From NCBI GenBank assembly GCA_016715645.1, contig JADJZR010000003.1:291265-355264 (forward strand): a stretch of DNA of 64,000 bases, in the 5' to 3' direction. The translations under genes were made by a program, and so were the position numbers. Within the stretch, counting starts at the first letter, position 1. Every line of letters starts with the position of its first letter. This DNA is from Elusimicrobiota bacterium. GTDB lineage: Bacteria > Elusimicrobiota > Elusimicrobia > FEN-1173. Under the pieces are notes generated by a model that saw only the letters and a list, made by a program, of their open reading frames with translations, did not search any database and had not been told where the DNA came from. Positions 1 to 7,425 of the stretch are shown here, piece after piece.

Positions 1-82
1 GATCCACCGCTTCCTCTTCCGTGACCGGGTCCACCCATAAACCCGAAATCGCGATTCTTTTAACCGAGGCGTTTTTTACCAT
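1..82 (-). CDS. Start of a WecG/TagA/CpsF-like glycosyltransferase (partial)
   Basis: An open frame starts at an ATG at position 82 and runs off the left edge of the window. The visible 27 residues read MVKNASVKRIAISGLWVDPV and then TEEEAVD. The pattern of a short beta strand, a V/L-D-P/L-V/T motif and an E-E-A helix start is typical of the N-terminus of WecG/TagA/CpsF transferases, which add N-acetylmannosaminuronate or related sugars to polyprenyl-linked intermediates. The gene begins 75 bp downstream of the smc stop codon and could be co-transcribed with it. No clear ribosome site is seen. The family call rests on very little sequence and is tentative. Confidence 0.4.
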   Translation of the reverse strand, partial: MVKNASVKRIAISGLWVDPVTEEEAVD

Positions 83-156
83 TTGGTTATGCCCGCTATC
101 AAATTTTGCATAGTAAGTCTAAAAAATAGAGACATACTGTGCAAAAATTGATGGTT

Positions 157-3100
157 TTAGTTTCCTGCGGGGGAAGAAAGGACCGCTTCCGGCGGGCGGG
201 TGGGGGCTCGGGTTTCCAGGGTTTTCAACCGGGCCGACAAAATGCGCGACACGCCCTGGACTTCCATGGTCACCCCATACAGCGTGTCCGCCGTCTCCAT
301 GGACCGTTTGTTGTGGGTGATCATGATGAACTGGGATTGGTCGGTGAACGCTTTGATCAGCGTGATAAATCGGGTCACGTTGGCTTCGTCCAGGGGCGCG
401 TCCACCTCGTCAAGCACCGCGAAAGGCGCTGGGCGCACCATAAAAAACGCGAACAGCAACGCCACCGCCGTCAGAGCCTTTTCGCCGCCGGACAACAGCG
501 TGATGTTCATTAATTTTTTTCCGGGCGGTTGGGCGAAAATATCCACACCGGCGTTCAAAATATCCGCTTCGTCCGTCAACCGAACGTCGGCCTCGCCTCC
601 CGGGAACAACTGGCCGTAAATGGCTTTGAAATTTTCCCGAACCTTATCGAACGTCTCCCGGAAATTCTGCCGCGTCGACGCGTTGATTTTTTGAACCGTG
701 TTCAACAAATCTTCTTTGGCTTTGACCAAATCCTGTTGCTGGGATAGGAGGAAGTTGTAGCGTTCTTCCAGTTGAGCGTGCTCTTCGGGCGCGGTCAGGT
801 TGACAGGCCCCATGCCTTCCACCCGGCGACGCAGTTTTTCCAGTTCCGCCTGGGGAACGGGTTCCGTGGGTTGCGGGTGGGCCTCCCGCGCCTCGACCAA
901 GGAGAGCATGTATTTGTCTTTCAAATGGGTTTCCACCGATTCACGACGGAACTCCGCGTGACTGCGTTGCAACTTTTTTTCGTGCAGTTGATTTTGCATT
1001 TCTTCGGTGTGTTGGCGAAGTTCGCTCAAGGCGGTCTGGGCCGCGCCCAACGACTCCGCCAAAACCCGCCGTTCACCATGAACAGACTCCAGCGCGTCGT
1101 TGGCTTCCCGGCGGTTCGACATCAATGCCACAATAGCCTGGGACGCGTCGTCTTCCACTTTTTTTTGATCGCTCACCCGTTGGGCCGACCCCGCCCGCTC
1201 TTGAATTTTCGATTCCAATCCCGCCGCCAGGGTTTGCCGCTCGTTTTCCACGTCGGTCCACTGTTTTTCTTTCCAGCGCAACCGCTCTTCGTGGCCGTGG
1301 GCCCGCTCTTTGGCCACAGCCAGTTCGGTTGATGACGTAAAGGCCGCCGCTTGCCGTTCCTTCAGGGATTCCTGGATCATGCCCCATTCGTTGCGCAGGC
1401 GCGTTTCTTCGCCCTTCATCCCTTCCAGCTGGGCCTCCAACGATTGGGCGGAAACCTTGGATTGATTTTCCAATTCCAGGGCTTTGTCCATCTCAATGTC
1501 AATAAGCCGGATTTCTTCTTCGTGCAGACCCCCCTGGCTTTTCAACCGGGCCACCGCTTGGCCGGAAATATTGGCCCGCACCCGGGCGGACTCCAATTCG
1601 TGCCGGACCGATTCCAACCGTTGAACCGCTTCCCGTCGAGCGTCTTCGGCGGACCGCCGCACCCCATGGGCCGATTCGAGGCCGGACGTGAGCGACGCGA
1701 TTTCCCGCGACAAATTTTCCCGTCGCAACGCGTCAAACACCGGCCCCGCCGACGTTTCCGACCCGCCTTCCAAAAGACCGTCGCCATAGAGGATCCCGTC
1801 CGAGGCAATCCAACCTGACAATAAGTATTTCACCACCGGCTCGAAACGGGTTTCCGTTCGCACCATTTCCAACAGCGCCCGCTGGCCCACCGAGGCCGTG
1901 GCCCCCGAAGAACCCTGGGGTAACCGGTCCAGGACCAACACCCGCGCGCGTCCGTGGGCTCCCTTGGCCAGGTAGTCAATGGCGGCCCGAGCGTCGTCCA
2001 ACGTTTCCGCCACCAGATCGTTCACATGCACGCCCAACGCCCGCCTCAACGTGACTTCGTCGGCGGTCGAAACGGAAATCAACCGTCCCACGGGCCCATG
2101 TAATCCCGGCAAGCCCGCGCTCAAAACCGCTTGGGTCCCCCGGGCATACACATCGGAAGATTCCCATTCTTCCTGGGCATCCAGTTGAGCCTGAGCACGG
2201 AACAACTCTTCCTGTGATCGCGACACCGTCGACTGGGATTCGCTCAACGCTTTGTCACGGGCAACCAAGTCATCTTGGGCCGACTTGACGGTGGTTTCGG
2301 CCTGGGCTAAAGCCGAGGTGGCGGACACCGCGTCCGCTTCGGCCGCCGCCAAGTCCACCCGCAGTTGGGCCAACCGCTCTTCGGCTTTAGATTTATCCTT
2401 GATTAAAACGTTTCGTTGGGCTTCCAGCCGGGATTCCAACGACCGTTGAGCCATCAGGTCGTTGTTCAGTTTGGTTCGATCTTGGGTGTTTTTCCAAAGA
2501 GCGTTTTGAACGTCCGTGGCCACGTTTTGGACACTGTTGAGCATTTCGGACTTTTCTTTATACGAGGCTTCCGCCGCGGTCAATATGTCCGCCGATTGGC
2601 GAGCCGTTTCGGTTTCCTGGGCCAAGGAAACGCGAATTTCATCCGACAGTTTGGCCAGCTCGTCTTGCCGCATCCGTCCTTGGTTAATGTCTCCGTCCAA
2701 CACCAAATCCCGGTGGGCAATTTCAGCTTGTCGTTCCCGGGCGGTCGCCTGGCGTTGTTCCGCCAAATTGATCGCGCCATCCATTTCCGACAAGGCGCGG
2801 TTCATGGCCACCAACTTTTCACCCAACTGGGTTTCTTTCCAGCGAAGATCGGCCAACTCGGCTTCTTTTTGAGCGGTACCCGACGTTTTCGCGTGCAAAT
2901 CGTTTTCCATCATCACCATGGCTTGACCCATGGATTCCATTTGCTCTTCCAGCTGTTTGGAGTCGTACAGGGCGTGGGAAATTTCCAGGGTTTTTAGATT
3001 GTCCTGAATTTTCTGATACGATCGGGCCTTGCGAACGGCCGCCTCAATTTTGTCCATTTGATCTTTTGTTAGGGAAATAACGTCGCTCAAACGGTCGAGA

Positions 3101-3660
3101 TCCAACTGGGTCCGCTCCAACCGGCGCAGGGCCTCTTCCCGCCGAGCCTTGTATTTGGAAACGCCCGCGGCCTCTTCGAACAGCTCACGCCTTTCTTCCG
3201 GTTTGGCCGACAACACATACTCCACACGGCCTTGCTCGATAATCGAATAGCCCTCTTCCCCGATTCCCGTGTCCAAAAACAGTTCTTTAATGTCTTTAAG
3301 CCGGCACTGGCTTTTGTTGAGGAAATATTCGGATTCCCCCGACCGGAACAAACGGCGGGTGATGGTCACTTCGGAATAGTCGATGGGAAGTCGGTTTTGG
3401 GAATTGTCGAAGGTCATGGACACTTCCGACAAATTGGACGGCGCCCGGTTGGCGGATCCATTGAAAATAACGTCGGCCAACACTTTTGACCGTAGGGATT
3501 TTGCGCTCATTTCGCCCAAACACCAGCGAAGCGCGTCCACCACGTTGGACTTTCCGCACCCGTTGGGGCCCACAATGGCGGTCACGCCGGGCTCAAATTC
3601 CAGCCGAGTTCGATCCGCAAATGATTTGAAACCCACCATCTCAAGTCGTTTGAGATACAT
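157..3660 (-). CDS. smc: Chromosome segregation protein SMC
   Basis: This 1167-residue protein has full SMC architecture. The N-terminal ATPase half carries Walker A GPNGCGKS (about residues 32-39). Two long coiled coils flank a hinge at about residues 510-670 (GLPGLHGPVGRL onwards). The C-terminal half carries the ABC signature LLSGGEK and Walker B FAVLDEVDAPLD. SMC dimers, with ScpA and ScpB, organise and segregate the nucleoid; no scpA or scpB lies in this window. The length matches bacterial SMC proteins. The ATG at 3660 is preceded by AGGAAGG. A promoter-like TTGACT/TACAAT pair lies about 135 bp upstream, beyond a degenerate copy of the dispersed repeat, so the leader probably carries that repeat. 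Confidence 0.97.
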   Translation of the reverse strand: MYLKRLEMVGFKSFADRTRLEFEPGVTAIVGPNGCGKSNVVDALRWCLGEMSAKSLRSKVLADVIFNGSANRAPSNLSEVSMTFDNSQNRLPIDYSEVTITRRLFRSGESEYFLNKSQCRLKDIKELFLDTGIGEEGYSIIEQGRVEYVLSAKPEERRELFEEAAGVSKYKARREEALRRLERTQLDLDRLSDVISLTKDQMDKIEAAVRKARSYQKIQDNLKTLEISHALYDSKQLEEQMESMGQAMVMMENDLHAKTSGTAQKEAELADLRWKETQLGEKLVAMNRALSEMDGAINLAEQRQATARERQAEIAHRDLVLDGDINQGRMRQDELAKLSDEIRVSLAQETETARQSADILTAAEASYKEKSEMLNSVQNVATDVQNALWKNTQDRTKLNNDLMAQRSLESRLEAQRNVLIKDKSKAEERLAQLRVDLAAAEADAVSATSALAQAETTVKSAQDDLVARDKALSESQSTVSRSQEELFRAQAQLDAQEEWESSDVYARGTQAVLSAGLPGLHGPVGRLISVSTADEVTLRRALGVHVNDLVAETLDDARAAIDYLAKGAHGRARVLVLDRLPQGSSGATASVGQRALLEMVRTETRFEPVVKYLLSGWIASDGILYGDGLLEGGSETSAGPVFDALRRENLSREIASLTSGLESAHGVRRSAEDARREAVQRLESVRHELESARVRANISGQAVARLKSQGGLHEEEIRLIDIEMDKALELENQSKVSAQSLEAQLEGMKGEETRLRNEWGMIQESLKERQAAAFTSSTELAVAKERAHGHEERLRWKEKQWTDVENERQTLAAGLESKIQERAGSAQRVSDQKKVEDDASQAIVALMSNRREANDALESVHGERRVLAESLGAAQTALSELRQHTEEMQNQLHEKKLQRSHAEFRRESVETHLKDKYMLSLVEAREAHPQPTEPVPQAELEKLRRRVEGMGPVNLTAPEEHAQLEERYNFLLSQQQDLVKAKEDLLNTVQKINASTRQNFRETFDKVRENFKAIYGQLFPGGEADVRLTDEADILNAGVDIFAQPPGKKLMNITLLSGGEKALTAVALLFAFFMVRPAPFAVLDEVDAPLDEANVTRFITLIKAFTDQSQFIMITHNKRSMETADTLYGVTMEVQGVSRILSARLKTLETRAPTRPPEAVLSSPAGN

Positions 3661-3676
3661 CGATGTGCCTTCCTTT

Positions 3677-3762
3677 GTAAGTCAGGCCCTCACCTCCCTC
3701 TCCCGAGAGGAGGGCTTTTTCCTTCCCTCTTGGGAGGTGTAGAGCGGATGAGGGCAGCGTTT
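3677..3762. repeat. Degenerate copy of the dispersed MITE-like repeat (copy E)
   Basis: The left end GTAAGTCAGGCCCTCACC and the inner palindrome CTCTCCCGAGAGGAGGG match the better copies at 38774, 15743 and 22269. The right end (GCGGATGAGGGC) stops matching before the expected terminal GTTAC. It sits in the smc leader, 16 bp before the start codon. Confidence 0.55.
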
Positions 3763-3793
3763 TTCCGAAGAAATCCCCTTCCAGAACCGACAT

Positions 3794-3821
3794 ATTGTAC
3801 CTATGAAGGGCCTTTAGTCAA
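3794..3821 (-). promoter_or_regulatory. Probable smc promoter
   Basis: On the minus strand TTGACT (3821-3816) and TACAAT (3799-3794) are separated by 16 bp, close to the sigma-70 consensus. They point toward smc and lie just after the terminator hairpin of the upstream DUF2914 gene. Confidence 0.55.
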
Positions 3822-3842
3822 GGAAAGATTCCGTCGCGGGGT

Positions 3843-3888
3843 TATAAAATTAAGGCCCCCGGACCGAGACGAAATCGGTCCGGGGGCC
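3843..3888 (-). terminator. Intrinsic terminator after the DUF2914 gene
   Basis: A 14-bp perfect stem, GGCCCCCGGACCGA pairing across a 7-nt loop (3854-3888), lies 18 bp past the DUF2914 stop codon. On the minus strand it is followed by TTAATTTTATAA, an A/T-rich tail consistent with rho-independent termination. Confidence 0.75.
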
Positions 3889-3905
3889 TTTGGCAAAATG
3901 ATTTG

Positions 3906-4379
3906 CTACTGGGGTTGCGCGGGGGTCACCGTAATGCCGCCGGGTTCGGGGGCCATGTCTTTAGAAACCGAAAAGTTTTTGGTTTCAATCACGGCGCCCG
4001 ATTCGTCTTTCAGTTCCACTTTCCATTCTCCAGGCCACACTGTTTTACGGCTCCAGGTGGTCCAGGGGGACCCTTTGACCGCTAAGGGGACCGATGCCAC
4101 CTCGCTTCCATCCACCGAGTAAACGTGGTTAATGGTGGTCGGCACCGTTTCGGATTTGACCCGGGTGAGATAATGCACTTCAACGGAAGGATCGAACGAG
4201 GTTGCCTCTCCTTGAACCGTTCGGGTTTCCCGGTCCACGCCGCTCCCCAACGCGGACGTCACCACTTCAATCGAAGCGGCCGCGCTCTCAGCGACGGTCG
4301 CCTCGGTCCCCATTTCCTCCGCCGAACCCCAAACGGAAAAACCCACAATTGCGCCTATCAATAAAAACACCTTCTTCAT
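3906..4379 (-). CDS. Secreted DUF2914-domain protein
   Basis: This 157-residue protein has a clear signal peptide (MKKVFLLIGAIVGFSVWGSA). Residues about 65-145 resemble DUF2914: a conserved start VHYLTRVKSE, a hydrophobic NHVYSVDG, then WTTWSRK and the PGEWKVELKDESGAVI segment. The biochemical function of DUF2914 is unknown; members are usually periplasmic or membrane-attached. The ATG at 4379 follows an AGGAGG ribosome site at 4385-4392. The gene is divergent from the GT9 gene and ends in its own terminator, so it is probably monocistronic. The domain assignment is by recall of the family pattern. Confidence 0.75.
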   Translation of the reverse strand: MKKVFLLIGAIVGFSVWGSAEEMGTEATVAESAAASIEVVTSALGSGVDRETRTVQGEATSFDPSVEVHYLTRVKSETVPTTINHVYSVDGSEVASVPLAVKGSPWTTWSRKTVWPGEWKVELKDESGAVIETKNFSVSKDMAPEPGGITVTPAQPQ

Positions 4380-4416
4380 AGAAAGACCTCCTCAAGGAAT
4401 AACCTGCCGGAAAACA

Positions 4417-4446
4417 TTAGCAAGAAACGATAAAGAAAACTACAAT
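4417..4446 (+). promoter_or_regulatory. Probable leaderless promoter of the GT9 gene
   Basis: A -10 box TACAAT (4441-4446) ends 7 nt before the ATG at 4454. A weak -35 (TTAGCA, 4417-4422) lies 18 bp upstream. Transcription would begin at or next to the start codon, and no ribosome site is present. Confidence 0.4.
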
Positions 4447-4453
4447 CCTTATC

Positions 4454-5461
4454 ATGAACTCCCGCATAATGGTGCGCGCCCCCAACTGGTTGGGCGACGC
4501 CGTGATGGCCACTCCGTTTCTTAAATGCCTGGCAAAGAAAAATCACGGCGTGCTTGTCGATGTCTGGACCAAACCCGGATTGACGGAAATGTTTCGCGGT
4601 GCGCCGGGCGTCAGCGAGGTCGTGCCTTTATCCCTGAATGAAAGCCCCTGGGCCCTGGCCCGACGCATTCGGGCCCGGGGTTATACCACGGCTTATATTC
4701 TTCCCCCCTCTTTTTCCTCGGCCCTGGGACCCGCATTGGCCGGTGTCCCCGACCGGATCGGGTACGCGGCGGATTTCCGCTCGCCTCTGCTCACCCGGGC
4801 ACTTCCTTTGGACGAACGGTTCCATTACGTTCGCCGTTATCTTGGACTCATCGGAGAGGAAGGGATTGACGTGCGTCCCGGGGACCTTTTTGTCCCCCGT
4901 GCGAACCAGGAAGAAACCGATACTTTTCTGTCAAAATCCGGCGCTCAAGGATCGAACAATTTCTTGGCGGTGGCCCCGGGATCCCGAGCCCCGGCACGAC
5001 GGTGGTTTCCGGACCGGTTCGCCGCTGTGATCGACGGTCTGGGATCGGACAAGGTGGAGGTGCTTCTGATGGGGGCACCGGAAGACCGGCCTTACGCCGC
5101 GGAGGTGGCCCGCCTCTGCCGTCGAAAAACCATCGACCTCTGCGGGCAAACATCGGTGCCCATGGCGGCGTCCATTCTATCCCGCTGTCGCGCGCTTCTC
5201 ACCAACGAATCGGGCCTGATGCACGTGGGCTGGGCCGTGGGTGTGCCTCTGGTGGTTGTGGCCGGCCCCTCCAACCCCCGCCTGACCTCTCCGTTCGGAC
5301 CCCACGTCCACGTGCTACAAACCCGGGAGGTTCCTTGTGTCCCCTGCGTGCGCAACGAGTGTTATCGGATGGGAGACGACCACACCCTCTGCTTAAAAAA
5401 AATTTCCGTGTCTGATGTGGCTCTTTGCTTGTCAAAATTGAAAATTTTCAGCTCCATTTAA
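4454..5461 (+). CDS. Glycosyltransferase family 9, heptosyltransferase II-like
   Basis: This 335-residue protein begins MNSRIMVRAPNWLGDAVMATP, the typical start of WaaF/RfaF-like GT9 enzymes. The donor-binding half contains APGSRAPARRWFPDRFAAVI and, later, LTNESGLMHVGWAVGVPLVVVAGPSNP, the conserved region that contacts the ADP-sugar. GT9 enzymes transfer heptose to the lipopolysaccharide inner core at the cytoplasmic face of the inner membrane. The Cys-rich segment CVPCVRNECYRM near the C-terminus is typical of this family. The exact acceptor and sugar cannot be read from sequence. It is the only plus-strand gene in this part of the window and appears to be transcribed alone from a leaderless promoter. 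Confidence 0.85.
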   Translation: MNSRIMVRAPNWLGDAVMATPFLKCLAKKNHGVLVDVWTKPGLTEMFRGAPGVSEVVPLSLNESPWALARRIRARGYTTAYILPPSFSSALGPALAGVPDRIGYAADFRSPLLTRALPLDERFHYVRRYLGLIGEEGIDVRPGDLFVPRANQEETDTFLSKSGAQGSNNFLAVAPGSRAPARRWFPDRFAAVIDGLGSDKVEVLLMGAPEDRPYAAEVARLCRRKTIDLCGQTSVPMAASILSRCRALLTNESGLMHVGWAVGVPLVVVAGPSNPRLTSPFGPHVHVLQTREVPCVPCVRNECYRMGDDHTLCLKKISVSDVALCLSKLKIFSSI

Positions 5462-5504
5462 TTCCCCTTAAAAATCTGTCGGTCTCCAAATCCATCAAGG
5501 AACG

Positions 5505-5751
5505 CTATTTCAAAGCTCCATCAATTCTTGAAACCAGGCCCAGCATACGTTTTCCAATGTCACCCAATTTGGAATCTCTTTTTTTCAGGCACTCCTGCAA
5601 CGCCCACCTTAACCCCATTAAGATTTCCGTCACCGTTGATCCTGCCTCGATTTTTTCAATTAACAATCTGGCCCATTTGCTTTTTTCCTTCGAGTTTTAG
5701 TGCTTCAGAAAGCGATCTTGCCTCTTTATAATAATCAAAGTGCTCGCTCAT
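5505..5751 (-). pseudogene. Frameshifted immunity gene paired with the orphan toxin tip
   Basis: The ATG at 5751 overlaps the stop codon of the preceding toxin-tip ORF (ATGA). The first 31 codons read MSEHFDYYKEARSLSEALKL and continue to a TGA at about 5656. In the next frame the reading continues LLIEKIEAGSTVTEILMGLR and ends in a stop at 5505. Joined, this gives an all-helical protein of about 80 residues with the EAGSTVTEILMGLRW signature seen in small immunity proteins of polymorphic toxin loci. A single-base change near 5667 would restore it, so it is either recently broken or a sequencing error. Confidence 0.6.
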
Positions 5752-6077
5752 GGTTTACGCCTTCCAGCTGAAAAACTCCGAAGTTCAATCCCCCCTGGAG
5801 CAACGACCACCTCAATCCCTCCTCCTGGATCGGTGCCGACGGGAGGGACTGGACGGGTTACGAAAGGCGTGCCCGGTTTAAGTTCTCCGATTTCGACAAA
5901 AGTAATTCCACCCTTTCTAAGATTACCGGGGGGCATCCCAAAGCGTGCCTCGAAACCAGGGGAAAGAGGATTCTCCAACGCCCAGAATTGAGCCTCACCA
6001 GCTTCACTTTTACCAATTCTCCCGATTTTATAATGATCTTGTCCATGCCTGGAAAACCCAATAATTTCAGGCCCCAT
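5748..6077 (-). CDS. Orphan polymorphic-toxin C-terminal module
   Basis: This 109-residue ORF has no secretion signal or N-terminal delivery region. It contains GEAQFWALENPLSPGFEAR and KPGTPFVTRPVPPVG, then GGGIEVVVAPGGIELRSFS, a compact module I recall from the far C-terminus of large bacterial exotoxins. It is followed, with an ATGA overlap, by a small frameshifted immunity-like gene. The context (downstream of a complete toxin-immunity pair, same strand) fits a displaced spare toxin tip that could recombine onto the full-length gene. The catalytic activity is not identifiable from sequence. The start at 6077 is the first ATG and may not be a true translation start. Confidence 0.6.
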   Translation of the reverse strand: MGPEIIGFSRHGQDHYKIGRIGKSEAGEAQFWALENPLSPGFEARFGMPPGNLRKGGITFVEIGELKPGTPFVTRPVPPVGTDPGGGIEVVVAPGGIELRSFSAGRRKP

Positions 6078-6100
6078 TCAAAGAGTCGAGGGGATGATTT

Positions 6101-6295
6101 TCAGTCCATCTCGGGGAGCCTTCGGTAACCTTCCGCCAAGCGGTGAGTCATTTCAAACAATTGAGCGATATCTTTCTCTTCAATTTTATAATCGTTGTAC
6201 CGGCCAATGTCTGCTACCCCTCTAAACAACGACCGCACGGCCATCTGCCGTTTATCACGCAAAGGCCAGTAAACAGACACCACCAGCAAGTTCAA
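6101..6295 (-). pseudogene. Remnant of a second immunity-like gene
   Basis: A 64-residue frame ends RYNDYKIEEKDIAQLFEM and then THRLAEGYRRLPEMD, a charged helical tail typical of small immunity proteins. Its apparent start is a TTG inside the preceding ORF. A likely original start, ATG at 6332 (MSPKMENKPEQLIEL), is in the other frame, so a frameshift near 6270 appears to split the gene. It lies between two toxin-tip fragments. The assignment rests mainly on context. Confidence 0.35.
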
Positions 6296-6611
6296 TGAGC
6301 TGCTCAGGTTTATTTTCCATTTTAGGGCTCATAGAGAATGGAGGGATCTGCAATAACCTTCTGCGTGCGCCACCAGGATAACCGAAATCTTGACCAGGCT
6401 TTATCGGATAGGGCGGCCTATAACCACTTCTGATGTATTCAATCGCCGCCGTCCGGGCCTCGAGAATGGTTGTTCCCTTGGGAATGGCCCACTGTTTGAT
6501 GTTTTTCAAGCTGTTCCCAGCAATCTGTTCTCGTGTATAAATTGGCAAATCCAGTAAATACTGGCTTCTTTCCTTCCATTGGCCCCATATTGCCGGAATC
6601 CATACTCCACG
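6255..6611 (-). pseudogene. Fragment of a third toxin C-terminal module
   Basis: The frame is open from 6611 to a stop at 6255 but has no good start codon; the first usable one is a TTG at 6548. It reads WKERSQYLLDLPIYTREQ, then IRSGYRPPYPIKPGQDFG and YPGGARRRLLQIPPFS, a compact folded-domain pattern without a signal peptide. The tail from 6332 probably belongs to the following immunity gene read in frame with the toxin, which implies an indel. It sits immediately downstream of another immunity gene. I interpret it as a decayed orphan toxin tip; no named family is recognised. Confidence 0.35.
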
Positions 6612-6628
6612 TCATTCGACAAAAAAAA

Positions 6629-6886
6629 TCAATATTCTTCCCAAATCCAATCCAAATGTTTTGTTCCATCCTTAATGTGCGCAAGAATCTCAGCCCGCCG
6701 GTCTTTTGCCCACTCGGGCATCTCTAATTTCCACTTTTCTTGGGAAGGGACATATATAACCGAAGGGTCTTTCGAAAGAGGTTCCACGCTGAGTTCCAGC
6801 TTGTTGAAGCCCTCCATGTATCGTACATATCGGAATCCAATGTGAACACCGAATGGAAGGGGAATTGGAATTCTCCTACCTTCCAT
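6629..6886 (-). CDS. Probable immunity protein of the second toxin module
   Basis: An 85-residue soluble protein whose start overlaps the end of the preceding toxin-tip ORF by 11 bp, the coupling typical of toxin-immunity pairs. It contains FGVHIGFRYVRYMEGFNK and a C-terminal VPSQEKWKLEMPEWAKDRR followed by an acidic, Trp-rich end (HLDWIWEEY). No family name is assigned with confidence. The role is inferred from position, size and acidic character. The reading frame is intact, unlike the two immunity genes further downstream. Confidence 0.5.
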   Translation of the reverse strand: MEGRRIPIPLPFGVHIGFRYVRYMEGFNKLELSVEPLSKDPSVIYVPSQEKWKLEMPEWAKDRRAEILAHIKDGTKHLDWIWEEY

Positions 6887-7190
6887 CTCGCAGAATCACA
6901 GATTGAACTTTTTTTGACGCTTTGATTGTTGGGTATTCCGTTACTTCAAAAATTGAAGTTGACTTTGCTCCAGAAGCAAAAGCATTTACCTCCCCAGAAG
7001 CATTCACAGCGAATCTCTCAGAAAGCTTTGCCCAAACGAGTCTTCCTTCTGCCCGAGTCAAAGGGCTTTCCGGACCGAATAGATCTTGTTGGTCCAACCA
7101 TTTTCCCCCTGGTGTCATTTCAAGCGTAAATTTTCCTTTTGCTTGGGCAAATTTCTCGGCATAATCAAGTGCACCTAAGATGTTAATCAA
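6876..7190 (-). CDS. Orphan polymorphic-toxin C-terminal module
   Basis: A 104-residue ORF without signal peptide or delivery domain. It reads FTLEMTPGGKWLDQQDLFGP and then WAKLSERFAVNASGEVNAFA and SIFEVTEYPTIKAS. This order of motifs (TLE, a W-helix, an F/Y-A-x2-ASG-x-V core and an E-x2-E-x-P segment) matches the tip of the full-length toxin at 7422, so the two appear to be divergent members of one toxin fold. The ATG at 7190 overlaps the end of the Imm74-like gene, and its own candidate immunity gene follows with an 11-bp overlap. It is best explained as a spare toxin tip; its activity is unknown. Confidence 0.6.
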   Translation of the reverse strand: MINILGALDYAEKFAQAKGKFTLEMTPGGKWLDQQDLFGPESPLTRAEGRLVWAKLSERFAVNASGEVNAFASGAKSTSIFEVTEYPTIKASKKVQSVILRDGR

Positions 7191-7425
7191 CTTCTAACGT
7201 CATTTTCTTCTCTGCGAGTTCTTTACGGATCATCTCAATAATTTGGTCGCGTGACTCTTCAGTTAAAGGCTCTTTTTCATGGGGGGGCTCCCATGCCTTT
7301 ATGGAATTTCGACCGCAAACAAAATCGGGCTCACCAGAAGAAGGAAGCAATGCTTCCCCATAAATTGTGACCGTTCTTTCTCCGACTTTCAGTTTAATAT
7401 GACCACGTGTCATTTCTAAGATCAT
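7183..7425 (-). CDS. Imm74-type immunity protein
   Basis: This 80-residue protein reads MTRGHIKLKVGERTVTIYGE, then GEPDFVCGRNSIKAWEPPHE and a helical tail with ESRDQIIEMIRKELAEK. The short beta-rich N-terminus, the central W-E/D-P-P-H/Y motif and the C-terminal helix match my recall of the Imm74 family of polymorphic-toxin immunity proteins. The start codon overlaps the stop of the full-length toxin gene (ATGA, 7422-7425), so translation is probably coupled and the protein should neutralise that toxin in the producing cell. Confidence 0.7.
   Translation of the reverse strand: MILEMTRGHIKLKVGERTVTIYGEALLPSSGEPDFVCGRNSIKAWEPPHEKEPLTEESRDQIIEMIRKELAEKKMTLEVD

Noticed and set aside
772..1332. 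Plus-strand ORF of 186 residues inside smc
   Set aside because: Antisense to the SMC coiled coil; Phe/Gln/Leu-rich composition is typical of reading coiled-coil codons backwards.
5425..5700. 91-residue plus-strand ORF after the GT9 gene
   Set aside because: It is antisense to the frameshifted immunity gene, which has a start overlap with its toxin and a recognisable motif.
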